A stretch of DNA of 64,000 bases from Parabacteroides johnsonii DSM 18315 (lineage in GTDB: Bacteria > Bacteroidota > Bacteroidia > Bacteroidales > Tannerellaceae), in contig NZ_CP102285.1 in NCBI RefSeq assembly GCF_025151045.1, positions 1,674,001 through 1,738,000 of the forward strand, written 5' to 3'. This document shows positions 43,166 to 52,368 of this stretch, one piece after another. The stretch's first letter is position 1, and each line of letters opens with the position of its first letter. Both the position numbers and the translations under genes were made by a program. A model generated the notes under the pieces. The model did not search any database, was not told the origin of the DNA, and was given only the letters and a program-made list of their open reading frames with translations.

Positions 43166-45745
43166 TTAATAAGTATTCACATATGTACCTGATCCGACCG
43201 TCTCCGTCTTATCGCCGACACGGATATCGGCCGTACAGCCGGACGGGATCGTCACGGTAAGGGTGACTTTGTCTCCCTCCCGTTTCCACTGGCTCGAGAT
43301 CAATCCGCGTACGGAATGGTACTCACCTTTCGCCCAATCCATTCCTTCCACAAAATGAGGAGTAATCAGAATGTGGCGGAAACCAGGTCCGGCAGCATCA
43401 TAATTGATACCGGCAAGCTGGTTCATCATCCAAGCAGAGACATCTCCCATAAAGACATGGTTCAGAGAGGCATCCCGGAACTGCGGACTCAAGGTCCAGG
43501 TTTCAGGCAGCGTCGTATATCCCATTGTTTCCACCCAATACCCCCAGGAGGGAGCTTCCGTCTTCGTAATCATCTTCATCGCGTCCTCGACATAGCCGTA
43601 GCGGGTCAGCATAGCCGGAACAGACTTGCTTCCCAACAGGCCGAAATCGAGGAAATGATTGTTGGCACGCACGACCTCGCAAAGTTTATCGGCCACCAAC
43701 TGCTCTTTCCCTTCCGGTACAATTCCCAAATAGAGGGCGATCGCCTGTGCTGTCTGGGTTCCTTCCGCATAGACTCCCGTTTCGGGATTGAAGAATTTAC
43801 GATTGACCAAGTCTTTCAGTTCATCGGCTTTTTGCCGGTAAGGAGCGGCATCTTTGCCCAACAATTCGGCGAAACGGGCCATCAAGGTATAATCCAGATA
43901 ATAATAGGCGGTAGAGGTATAGGTATTGTTGGTCGTAGACTTCCAGTACACCCAATCCCCTAAACCGAAGGTCAGGTAGCCACCGTCCTTCTCTTTCGTT
44001 TTCAGATAATCCAGATAACGCAACATCGTAGGATAAAGATTCTCGATGCTGCGCGTTTCACCGTAATAATCATACAAGGCGTTCGGAATGATAAACATGG
44101 CGGCATCCCATACCGGGCCAGGCCATTCGCCATATCCCCAACCGCTGGAGGGGATAATGCCGGAGATTTCACCGGCTTCACGTTGGTTGTCGATGAAGTC
44201 ATTCATCCATTTCTCATACAATGTGATACCGTCGAACCCTAACAGGGCGAGATCGATCGCGACATGTGCATCGGCCGTCCAGCCGTTCTTTTCACGCTGC
44301 GGACAGTCGGTCGGAATACTGTGCAGGTTGCTGCGGTAGGCTTCCATTGTCGCCTTCCATATCTTGTTCAACAACGGATTGGAGCAGGAGAAAGAACCGA
44401 CGGGCTCTACCGCCGTATGCATAAACAATCCGGTCAAACTCTCCTTTGTCAAGGTTACGGGAGCCGAACTTTCGACCTCCACATGCTGAAAACCGTGATA
44501 GGCGAATGAAGGCATAAAGACTTCCTCTTCGCCCGTTCCTTTCAGCGTGAACACGTCCATCTGGAAAACCTCCCCCGGTTTCACAGGGTGATAATAGACA
44601 TCGATATTTCCCGGTTCCAGACGGCCATCCGTTTTCAGCAGCTCTCCATGCTTCAGGGTAACCCTCGTACCGGGAGCGCCTTTCACTTTTAAGCGGGACA
44701 GGCCGGCAAAGTTCTTTTCGAAGGAGAATACATAGAGTTTGTCGCTGAACTTCTTCATCGAGACAGGCGACAATTCTTCCGTAATCCGGATACCCGGCAT
44801 CTGCTGGGCAACCAACAAGGGGGCCGGAGCTTCCGTTACTTGTACCGGAGCCCACTTGCTGTCGTCAAACTCGTTCGTGTTCCAACCGTTCTCTTCCAAT
44901 GTGGCATCGTATTTGTCACCGCTATAAATATTATTATAAGTATAAGGGCCAGTCGCCGTACGCCAACTCTCATCGGTAGCGATAACCTCGGTCGTACCGT
45001 CGGTATAGCGGAGGCGCAGTTCGCAGAGCATCCGGGGACGGTTACGCCAACGGGCAGTCTCGAAATCCCAGACAGCCTTGGACTGTATGTTGTGCCAGCC
45101 GTTGCCCAACACCGAAGCGACTGCATTTTCACCTTTCTTCAACAAAGGAGTCACATCGTGCGTCACATACAGGATACGTTTGTCGAAATGCGTATAGCCC
45201 GGATCGAGGTAGTTCTCTCCTACCCGCTTACCGTTGATAAACAGATCGTAATAACCGGCAGCAGCCACATACACGCGAGCTTCTTCGATCTCTTTTCCCA
45301 AGGTGAAGGTTTTTCGGAACATGGGTGCCGGCTCGAATTCCTTATCATGGCTGTCGGTTATCCATTTTCCCGACCAGTCGGACGGATCGAGCTTGGCCGT
45401 CTCGAAAGTAGCCGTCTCCGAAGTCTCGCAAATTTCTCCGTCCTGATCCCATACCGTCACGTTCCAATAGTAACGAGTATGCGGTTTCAATATCATATTG
45501 CCGGTGTACGGTTGCAGGTTATCCGGCGAGGTCCCGATACGGATTTCCGAACGGGAGGCTAAGAAGTTCTTCTCACCTCCTTTGTATTCCCAGGTGAAAC
45601 GGGGACTTTTAGTATCCAACCCGATCGGTTCGCGCAGGTATTCGGTTCTAAGGTTCACTGGAACTGTAAGCTCGTTTTTACCTTTACATCCCATCAAGGA
45701 GAGGAAAGCAAGCGAGCAGATCAACAGCGTGTTTTTCTTTCCCAT
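43166..45745 (-). CDS. GH78 alpha-L-rhamnosidase lipoprotein, 859 aa
   Basis: Cell-surface or periplasmic glycosidase with lipobox LMGC. Domain order fits full-length GH78: fibronectin-like N-terminal domain (about residues 30-115), Bac_rhamnosid_N-type sandwich (AAAGYYDLFINGKRVGENYL), concanavalin-like domain, six-hairpin catalytic domain with TDCPQREKNGWTADAH and GYGEWPGPVWDAAM, and the C-terminal beta domain. The DCPQREKNGW motif holds catalytic-site acid residues of the family. 11 bp before the next gene. Confidence 0.93.
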   Translation of the reverse strand: MGKKNTLLICSLAFLSLMGCKGKNELTVPVNLRTEYLREPIGLDTKSPRFTWEYKGGEKNFLASRSEIRIGTSPDNLQPYTGNMILKPHTRYYWNVTVWDQDGEICETSETATFETAKLDPSDWSGKWITDSHDKEFEPAPMFRKTFTLGKEIEEARVYVAAAGYYDLFINGKRVGENYLDPGYTHFDKRILYVTHDVTPLLKKGENAVASVLGNGWHNIQSKAVWDFETARWRNRPRMLCELRLRYTDGTTEVIATDESWRTATGPYTYNNIYSGDKYDATLEENGWNTNEFDDSKWAPVQVTEAPAPLLVAQQMPGIRITEELSPVSMKKFSDKLYVFSFEKNFAGLSRLKVKGAPGTRVTLKHGELLKTDGRLEPGNIDVYYHPVKPGEVFQMDVFTLKGTGEEEVFMPSFAYHGFQHVEVESSAPVTLTKESLTGLFMHTAVEPVGSFSCSNPLLNKIWKATMEAYRSNLHSIPTDCPQREKNGWTADAHVAIDLALLGFDGITLYEKWMNDFIDNQREAGEISGIIPSSGWGYGEWPGPVWDAAMFIIPNALYDYYGETRSIENLYPTMLRYLDYLKTKEKDGGYLTFGLGDWVYWKSTTNNTYTSTAYYYLDYTLMARFAELLGKDAAPYRQKADELKDLVNRKFFNPETGVYAEGTQTAQAIALYLGIVPEGKEQLVADKLCEVVRANNHFLDFGLLGSKSVPAMLTRYGYVEDAMKMITKTEAPSWGYWVETMGYTTLPETWTLSPQFRDASLNHVFMGDVSAWMMNQLAGINYDAAGPGFRHILITPHFVEGMDWAKGEYHSVRGLISSQWKREGDKVTLTVTIPSGCTADIRVGDKTETVGSGTYVNTY

Positions 45746-45762
45746 ATCTTTATATCATTTAA

Positions 45763-47514
45763 TTATCGTACTATTTCTACTTCGGACGGCGCATCGATCT
45801 GGCTCCGTACTTTCCCGTCGGCACCTTTTTCGTGACGGATGGTGATCACGCCATAAGGAGTCGGGAATGTTCCTTCCACCCAATCCAGATCTCCCAAATA
45901 CGGTGTGATCCGGACAACGCGGCAGCCCGGTTCCACCACCTGGACACCCAATACATATTCGCTCAACCAAGAGGTAGGACCGGAAGCCCAGCCATGACAG
46001 AGACTATGGCGGAAACCTTTATAGCAATAAGCCCCGTAACCACCATGAATATCTTTCTTACCTGCCGGCACCAGCTCGTCGATACGGGAAGCACCGGGCA
46101 ACCAGTCTAAATTGAAATCTTCCCAGAAAGTGGTTGCACCCAAATCAAGCATCGCTCCCCAAAATTGACGTATCACGTCGATCGCCCCTTGATAATTGCC
46201 GGCGGCTGCCATCGCACGAAGCATATAATAGCCATAAAAAGTAGAAAATCCATGCCCTCCATTAACTGCGAGATATTTCCGATCAGCCTCTTCCGGCTTC
46301 ATCAGTCCGGCTAATGCCAACAAGGAAGCCGCCTGTTTCGATCCCGGCGCGTCCGGTGCGACACCGGATTTCAGGAAAGGTTTTATCACCTTCGAAGCGG
46401 CTTTGGTCATCCTGTTTCTTACAACGTCGCATTCAGCTGCCAGTGCATCTTCGCCCAACACCTTACAAAGTTCGCCGCCCGCTTTCATAGCCTGTAACAT
46501 CAAGGCCTGCAAGCCGGCATCGATGGCTACCGGATTTTCACTGGACGGCCAATCGAGGAAACGGCCTCCTCCGTCGAGCTTCTCCACACCGTCTTCACCG
46601 ACTTTAGAGATCAGAAGGCGAAGCAAACCGGTCAAATAATTCCTTTGCTCCTTCAAGTAAGCCAAATCACCCTGATAGTAATACCAGTCACGCTGGATCA
46701 GCACCCACCAGATGGAGTAACTGCACATCCCATTCATCCACCCAGGTAACGGTGTGATATCACGAATCAGGTCAAGGCTTTTCGGAACGACTTCATTATA
46801 ACCGAAAACGGTATTTACGGCCATCACTTCCGGATGCAGGTCGCCCACCCAGACCAGGCGGTCGCGTTTGATCCCGTCCCAAAGGTATTCCTGCATATTC
46901 AGATGCACGGTGTAGGCTCCGGTCTGCCAGATATTGTTCAAACGTTCGTCGTTGCAGCGGAAAGATCCTTTATAGGGAATATCACGGAAAGTAGAGATGG
47001 CACGGACCTCTTTCAACTGCAATTCGACGGAATCATCCAAGAGGTCGATACGCACAAAACGGAAACCGGAATTACCGACTTCCATGACTCCCAACCAGGG
47101 CAGGCGAATGGTAAAATCGCGCATGGCATGATCGTTGGTAGCTCCGTTTGCTCCGTCGATATCGCACATCGCTTCACTGACAGACTCGCCAAAACGGATG
47201 CGGACGGTAATCGGCTCGTGCGAAGATGGCATTCCGGTTACTATCTGAAGACCGCCTTGTAGTTCTTTTCCGAAATCGAAGAGGATGGCCGGGTGTTGCC
47301 GGTCGGTACTTGTCAGGCGGCAGATCGAGCGGTTGGCAAGATCGGATTGTCCGTTTCCGGGAAGAAGCAAATGGTCTGCGCCTTGTATTAATTGGCTTTC
47401 CTGTTGCCATACGATACGCGTAGGAGGAAGATATTCACGAACACGGCTATCCCGTTGCTGGGCAAACAACGAGACGGAGGAGAAAAGGAATAGGAGAATA
47501 AATAATTGTTTCAT
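45763..47514 (-). CDS. GH78-like six-hairpin glycosidase, 583 aa
   Basis: Secreted (signal peptide FILLFLFSSVSLFAQ) short relative of the rhamnosidases. It keeps a jelly-roll domain and the six-hairpin core with EYLWDGIKRDRLVWVGDLHPE, the same position as the DCPQRE motif of the longer enzymes, and GATTFWEDFNLDWLPGASR. It lacks the N-terminal accessory domains. Likely an alpha-L-rhamnosidase with different linkage preference; specificity cannot be read. Confidence 0.82.
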   Translation of the reverse strand: MKQLFILLFLFSSVSLFAQQRDSRVREYLPPTRIVWQQESQLIQGADHLLLPGNGQSDLANRSICRLTSTDRQHPAILFDFGKELQGGLQIVTGMPSSHEPITVRIRFGESVSEAMCDIDGANGATNDHAMRDFTIRLPWLGVMEVGNSGFRFVRIDLLDDSVELQLKEVRAISTFRDIPYKGSFRCNDERLNNIWQTGAYTVHLNMQEYLWDGIKRDRLVWVGDLHPEVMAVNTVFGYNEVVPKSLDLIRDITPLPGWMNGMCSYSIWWVLIQRDWYYYQGDLAYLKEQRNYLTGLLRLLISKVGEDGVEKLDGGGRFLDWPSSENPVAIDAGLQALMLQAMKAGGELCKVLGEDALAAECDVVRNRMTKAASKVIKPFLKSGVAPDAPGSKQAASLLALAGLMKPEEADRKYLAVNGGHGFSTFYGYYMLRAMAAAGNYQGAIDVIRQFWGAMLDLGATTFWEDFNLDWLPGASRIDELVPAGKKDIHGGYGAYCYKGFRHSLCHGWASGPTSWLSEYVLGVQVVEPGCRVVRITPYLGDLDWVEGTFPTPYGVITIRHEKGADGKVRSQIDAPSEVEIVR

Positions 47515-47534
47515 GGTACATGGTATTTATATGG

Positions 47535-47627
47535 ATGATGATTTATCGGACGTTATTTTCATTGGGCGGAGTAGAACCCCGCCCCTACGGGACACCATTT
47601 TTTTATTGCGCACCGATAAATCATCAT
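47535..47627. repeat. Nested hairpin with GC-rich repeat copy 2
   Basis: A perfect 15-bp inverted repeat (47535-47549 / 47613-47627, ATGATGATTTATCGG) encloses the 28-bp GGGCGG...CTACGGG hairpin (47564-47591) that also occurs at 14331-14358. It lies between rhaD and the glycosidase genes and could lower read-through from one block to the other. Confidence 0.7.
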
Positions 47628-47643
47628 ATACAATCACAATCGA

Positions 47644-48444
47644 TTACAATCCGAACGCCGGAACCAAATCATCCAACTGTTTGTCGGTCATGCCGGCGGG
47701 TTCGTATCCAGCCATGCGTGCACTGAAATAGATTTGGGCGGATTTGCTCAATGTGTCGATTGCGTCGAAGCATTCGATCAGGTCTTCACCGACTGCCAAA
47801 ATTCCATGCTTTTCCCAGAATACGACATCATGTTTTTCCAATTGCTTGATGGTGGCACGTGCCAAATCCAACGTTCCGGGGATTTCATACGGAACGATAC
47901 CGACACCTTTCGGGACAATGATACGGCATTCGGGAATCATGCTCCACAACGTGCGGGTGATGACCTCCGAATCCAGGAAGGGTTTGCAATGCGTCATGCC
48001 GATCAGATCGGTCGGGTGCGTATGCAGAACGACTTTATTGTCACGGCCCATTGCACGCAGATAATTATGCATCATCAGATGAGAAGGCAGTTCGGAGGTC
48101 GGCAAAATCAATTGCTCGGCTATGATATCATAACTTTTACCATCCCCGGCGATACGGATCAGGGAACCGTTGGCAAACGGGTTCTGTGCGACATAGCGCA
48201 TCCGCTTTCCGGTACCGGTGACATAGAAAATATGCCCGGCGAGGGCGGTCATTGCTTCCTGCAACGGAATAGCCGGCCCCAGTGCGGGGAGCGCTTTTTC
48301 GACGTCGCTCATCAGGTCGGTCAGGTTTACGGAAATGTTACCGCCGTTACGTTCCGCCCATCCTTTTGTCCAGAGATAACCGGCCACTTCGGCGATACGG
48401 CCGATCTCGGCCATCAATTTTTCATTGTTTCTGATTGTTTCCAT
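47644..48444 (-). CDS. rhaD: Rhamnulose-1-phosphate aldolase
   Basis: Class II zinc aldolase of 266 aa splitting L-rhamnulose-1-phosphate into dihydroxyacetone phosphate and L-lactaldehyde. Aldolase_II fold with GWAERNGGNISVNL at the phosphate site, the zinc-binding histidine pair VVLHTHPTDLIG and the later zinc His in FWEKHGILAVG, plus the catalytic-Glu region. The upstream extension to 48477 is less likely; ATG 48444 gives METIRNNEKL. Confidence 0.95.
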   Translation of the reverse strand: METIRNNEKLMAEIGRIAEVAGYLWTKGWAERNGGNISVNLTDLMSDVEKALPALGPAIPLQEAMTALAGHIFYVTGTGKRMRYVAQNPFANGSLIRIAGDGKSYDIIAEQLILPTSELPSHLMMHNYLRAMGRDNKVVLHTHPTDLIGMTHCKPFLDSEVITRTLWSMIPECRIIVPKGVGIVPYEIPGTLDLARATIKQLEKHDVVFWEKHGILAVGEDLIECFDAIDTLSKSAQIYFSARMAGYEPAGMTDKQLDDLVPAFGL

Positions 48445-48500
48445 TTTACTTATTATATCTTTTTTTATGAGGGACACGCCCCCAACTTAAAACCGTCATC

Positions 48501-49526
48501 TTAAATCAAATTAGGCAGCAAAAGCGAGAATATCAGGAGACACATGCCGCATATCAGAACGATGATCGTCTGCCGGCTCACCCCTTTCCATTCTTTCAGG
48601 ATAATGCCCCACACATTGCTGAAGATCACATTCAGCGACATCAGGATACTCCATGAAAAAGCCAACATCACCGGAGAATCGGCAAAATAGCTCTTTCCCA
48701 TTCCCAGCCCGAAGAATTGCGAATACCACAAAACACCTGCCAACGCGCAAAATAAGACATTATTCAGCAAAGTACCGCCCGATACGGAAAAATAATCTTT
48801 CCCCGTCCCGTTCTTTACATTCTGGAAGAGACAATAAGAAGCGTTCGTGATAAAGCCTCCGATCGTCACTAACAGGATGACCGGGTTCAGTGCGAACAAT
48901 TCGCTTGCACCGGACTGTTTCGCCTTCTCAAGAATCGGAGCACCGGACTCCAGGCCCAGATTGAAGCAGGCACTCATCACACCGGCCAAAAGAGCGACAA
49001 GCAAGCCTTTCGTCAACGCAAAATCCTTTACAGCCGCTTTCTTCTCTTCCTCAGTCATATTACGGGATCGAAGACTTCCGGCATATCCGATCACAGCGAT
49101 ACCGGCAAGCGTGATACATACACCGATCAGCAAGACCAGTCCATCGCCATGAAACAAATCCGTTCCGCCAAAAACTGCCGGGAAAAGCGTTCCGAAACCG
49201 GCACACGTTCCAAGCGCGATGCTCTGGCCGAGCGCCACCCCCAAATAACGCATGCTCAACCCGAAGGTCAGGCCGCCGATTCCCCACAGGACTCCGTAGA
49301 TAACAGCTCCCGCAGCTCCGCCGGCACTCCACAGTTCCGAAAGGCTGCTACCGTCGGGAATGGCCAGTTGCGCCCCTAAGAACGGAAAGACGAGCCAGGC
49401 AAAAATGCCCTGCACCAGCCAGAAACTTTCCCAACTCCAATCCTTGACTTTATTGATCGGAACATAGGAACTACTCTGTCCGAAGCTGCCGATTGCAATT
49501 ATAATTAATCCAATGATTATTTCCAT
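48501..49526 (-). CDS. rhaT: L-rhamnose/proton symporter
   Basis: Inner-membrane sugar permease of 341 aa with 10 hydrophobic helices, RhaT family. Recognisable segments are KDWSWESFWLVQGIFAWLVFP in the first loop and GVLWYSQFFGLGMGKSYF. It imports L-rhamnose released by the glycosidases. One base separates it from rhaA; 56 bp to rhaD. Confidence 0.94.
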   Translation of the reverse strand: MEIIIGLIIIAIGSFGQSSSYVPINKVKDWSWESFWLVQGIFAWLVFPFLGAQLAIPDGSSLSELWSAGGAAGAVIYGVLWGIGGLTFGLSMRYLGVALGQSIALGTCAGFGTLFPAVFGGTDLFHGDGLVLLIGVCITLAGIAVIGYAGSLRSRNMTEEEKKAAVKDFALTKGLLVALLAGVMSACFNLGLESGAPILEKAKQSGASELFALNPVILLVTIGGFITNASYCLFQNVKNGTGKDYFSVSGGTLLNNVLFCALAGVLWYSQFFGLGMGKSYFADSPVMLAFSWSILMSLNVIFSNVWGIILKEWKGVSRQTIIVLICGMCLLIFSLLLPNLI

Positions 49527-49527
49527 A

Positions 49528-50784
49528 TTATCGTTTGCTTGTCACTTCGGCTTCATATTTCTCTATCTCTGCAATATAATCCTCACCTACCGGCACATCG
49601 TTTTGCAGGCAGAACATATCCCAGACAGCCGTCCACGGAAGACTCTTCATTTCCTCCTGCAAAGCCAAACGCTGGAAAAACTTGCCTTCAGCTTCGTATT
49701 GTTGCAAGGTTGCAGAGGGTTCAAGAAGAGCTTGCATAAAGGCTTTTTGTGTCGCACGGCAACCGATCACGTACGCCCCGATACGGTTGATCGTCGCATC
49801 GAAATAGTCCAAACCGATATGCACCCGATCCAATGCCTTGCAACGGATGATTTCACGTGCCAAATCGAGCAAGTCGTCACTCAGGATCACCACATGGTCG
49901 CTGTCCCAACGAATCGGACGGCTCACGTGCAACATGATCTCCGGTGTAAAGAGAAGCAAGGCCGAAACCTTGTCGGCAATACTTTCCGTCAGATGGAAAT
50001 GGCCTGTGTCGAGTGTCACGATCTTATTCTTCTTCGCACCGTAGCCTAAGTAGAAATCATAGGAACCGACCGTATAACTTTCCAGGCCGATACCGAACAG
50101 TTTTGCTTCGATACAGTCCTTCATATTTTTATACTCGGTTGCAAAAATCTCGTCCAATGACTGTTCCAATATCTGACGGTATTTGAGACGGCTGGCGGGG
50201 ACTTCCTTGCTGCCGTCATGAATCCAAAGGTTCATGATACAGGGATCATCCTGATATTTACCCATCTCCTCGCTGATCCAGCGGCAGCGCTTCGTATGTT
50301 CGATCCAGAAATTACGGATCGCGTCGTCCGGATTCGCCAACGTCAGGTCGCCACTCTTCGGATGCGAGAAAGAAGTGCTGTTGAAATCCAGTTTCATCCC
50401 GTTTTCTTTCGCCCACTGCATCCAACTTTCAAAATGAGCAGGTTCCACTTCATCACGATCGACCTTCTTGCCTTGGAAGTCACCATATATTTCATGCAGG
50501 TTCAAGCGATGTTTACCAGCGATCAGCGAAGCCGCTTTCAGGACATCGGCACGAACTTCGTCGATCGTGCGGGCACGTCCCGGATAGTTGCCTGTCACCT
50601 GGATTCCGCCCGTCAGCGAACCACCCTGGTTCTCGAAGCCGCTCACGTCGTCCGCCTGCCAACAATGCATGGAGAGAGAAATTTTCTGCAATTTGTCCAT
50701 TGCCTCTTTTACATCTACACCGACAGCTGCATAGCGTTCAACAGCTGCTTCATACGCTTGTCTGATAATGTTTTCTTTTGTCAT
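49528..50784 (-). CDS. rhaA: L-rhamnose isomerase
   Basis: Metal-dependent isomerase of 418 aa converting L-rhamnose to L-rhamnulose. TIM-barrel enzyme with WQADDVSGFENQGGSLTGG near the N-terminus, LDFNSTSFSHPKSGDLTLA, NLWIHDGSKE and VTLDTGHFHLTE, which carry metal-binding and catalytic residues. 4 bp after rhaB. Confidence 0.96.
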   Translation of the reverse strand: MTKENIIRQAYEAAVERYAAVGVDVKEAMDKLQKISLSMHCWQADDVSGFENQGGSLTGGIQVTGNYPGRARTIDEVRADVLKAASLIAGKHRLNLHEIYGDFQGKKVDRDEVEPAHFESWMQWAKENGMKLDFNSTSFSHPKSGDLTLANPDDAIRNFWIEHTKRCRWISEEMGKYQDDPCIMNLWIHDGSKEVPASRLKYRQILEQSLDEIFATEYKNMKDCIEAKLFGIGLESYTVGSYDFYLGYGAKKNKIVTLDTGHFHLTESIADKVSALLLFTPEIMLHVSRPIRWDSDHVVILSDDLLDLAREIIRCKALDRVHIGLDYFDATINRIGAYVIGCRATQKAFMQALLEPSATLQQYEAEGKFFQRLALQEEMKSLPWTAVWDMFCLQNDVPVGEDYIAEIEKYEAEVTSKR

Positions 50785-50788
50785 GGTC

Positions 50789-52267
50789 TTATTTTTTTGA
50801 GGTTATAGATTGATATTTCTTAAAAGCCTCTTCCCACTCGCCGTTACCTTCCGGCAGAAAGACAGCCGGCGAGAGGAAAGAGTTGATCAAACGGCGCATC
50901 TCCCAGCGGTCGGCCACTAATCCTGCCGCCCTCGCCTGCACCATACAGTTGCCGATTGCCGTCGCCTCGGAAGGTCCTGCCACAACCGGCATATTGATTA
51001 CATTTGCCGTAAATTGATTGAGAAGATTATTCATCGAACCACCCCCGATCACATGCAATCTACGGATCGGGAAAGGAGCTATTCCGGATAATAACGCCAG
51101 CACCTCCTTGTAGCGGAATGCCAGACTTTCAAAGATACAACGGATAAACTCGTCATCTTCCTTAGGCTCCGGCTGCCCCGTCTCGCGGCAATAGGCCCTG
51201 ATCGCCTCCGTCATGCTGGGCGGATTGGCAAAACGCGGATCGTCGGGATTCACAAAACAGCGGAAAGGTGTCGCCCGCTCCGCCATCTTGACAATCGCAG
51301 GATAAGAATAATCGCGCCCGGCCTTCTCCCACTCTTTCCGGCACTGTTCGAGCAGCCACATTCCTGTGATATTTTTCAGGAAACGGGTCGTCCCGTCTAT
51401 ACCACCTTCGTTCGTAAAATTATGCAGGAAAGATTCTTCCGAGATAATCGGTTCCTCCGTTTCGATCCCCATAAGGCTCCACGTGCCGCTGCTAAGGTAG
51501 GCAAACTCCCGGTCCGAAGCCGGGACAGCCGCGACGGCCGAAGCCGTGTCGTGACCGGCGACCGCTATGACCGGTACTTTGCCGATCCCCGTTTCCCGGG
51601 CAAGCGCGTCGGTCAACTCCCCTACCACTGTTCCCGGCATCACTACCGGGCGCATGATAGAGGGGGCTACACCGGCCGCTTCCAACAAGGACGCCTCGAA
51701 CTCCTTCGTCGCCGGATTCAGCAGTCCCGAAGTGGAAGCATCCGTATATTCGCAAACCTTTTTGCCCGTCAACAGGTAGGAAAGCAAATCGGGCATAAAG
51801 AGGATCTCCTCGGCAGCCTTCAACGGTCCGAAGTCTTCCTGCCCGGCCCGGAACAACTGGAAAACACTATTAAAATTCATGATCTGTATGCCGGTAAGCC
51901 GGTAGACTTCCGACCGGGGAATCCGCTGGAAATATTCTTCCGGCGCCCCTTCCGTATAAGGATCGCGATACGCACGCGGCAGTCCCAACAGCGTACCGTC
52001 TTTCGACAGATATCCGAAATCGACACCCCAGGTATCGATCCCGATAGAGTCCGGCACCACGTTCCGGCGTGCACAAATCGTAAGGCTTTCTTTCAAGGCA
52101 TCATACAACTGATAGATGTTCCAGTAATATTTTCCATGCAACTCCATGATCGCATTCGGGAAGCGGTGGAGCTCCTGCATTTCAAATTTGTCACCAACCA
52201 AAGTCCCTAATACGGCACGTCCGCTGGTCGCTCCTATGTCAAAGGCTAAAAAGTTATATTTCTTCAT
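50789..52267 (-). CDS. rhaB: Rhamnulokinase
   Basis: FGGY-family kinase of 492 aa making L-rhamnulose-1-phosphate. N-terminal phosphate-1 loop FDIGATSGRAVLG, substrate segment IDTWGVDFGYL, catalytic-Asp region VAGHDTASAVAAVP, adenosine loop HVIGGGSMNNLLNQ. It heads rhaB-rhaA-rhaT-rhaD and has its own promoter opposite the regulator. Confidence 0.96.
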   Translation of the reverse strand: MKKYNFLAFDIGATSGRAVLGTLVGDKFEMQELHRFPNAIMELHGKYYWNIYQLYDALKESLTICARRNVVPDSIGIDTWGVDFGYLSKDGTLLGLPRAYRDPYTEGAPEEYFQRIPRSEVYRLTGIQIMNFNSVFQLFRAGQEDFGPLKAAEEILFMPDLLSYLLTGKKVCEYTDASTSGLLNPATKEFEASLLEAAGVAPSIMRPVVMPGTVVGELTDALARETGIGKVPVIAVAGHDTASAVAAVPASDREFAYLSSGTWSLMGIETEEPIISEESFLHNFTNEGGIDGTTRFLKNITGMWLLEQCRKEWEKAGRDYSYPAIVKMAERATPFRCFVNPDDPRFANPPSMTEAIRAYCRETGQPEPKEDDEFIRCIFESLAFRYKEVLALLSGIAPFPIRRLHVIGGGSMNNLLNQFTANVINMPVVAGPSEATAIGNCMVQARAAGLVADRWEMRRLINSFLSPAVFLPEGNGEWEEAFKKYQSITSKK

Positions 52268-52297
52268 GGTACAACAAAGTTGTTTGTTTTATGATTG

Positions 52298-52305
52298 CAA
52301 AAGTA
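52298..52305 (-). promoter_or_regulatory. Candidate -7 box of the rha operon
   Basis: Minus strand reads TACTTTTG, 30 bp before the rhaB ATG; back to back with the regulator's box 13 bp away, so the regulator could bind between them. Confidence 0.6.
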
Positions 52306-52318
52306 AACGGTAAATTAC

Positions 52319-52326
52319 TATCTTTG
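52319..52326 (+). promoter_or_regulatory. Promoter of the AraC-family regulator
   Basis: TATCTTTG with TTG at 52295-52297, 21 bp upstream, fits the -33/-7 spacing. It rules out ATG 52291 as the regulator start. Confidence 0.65.
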
Positions 52327-52368
52327 CTTTTGAAAATGATTTTAAACCTTTCAAATCTGACAGAGGAG

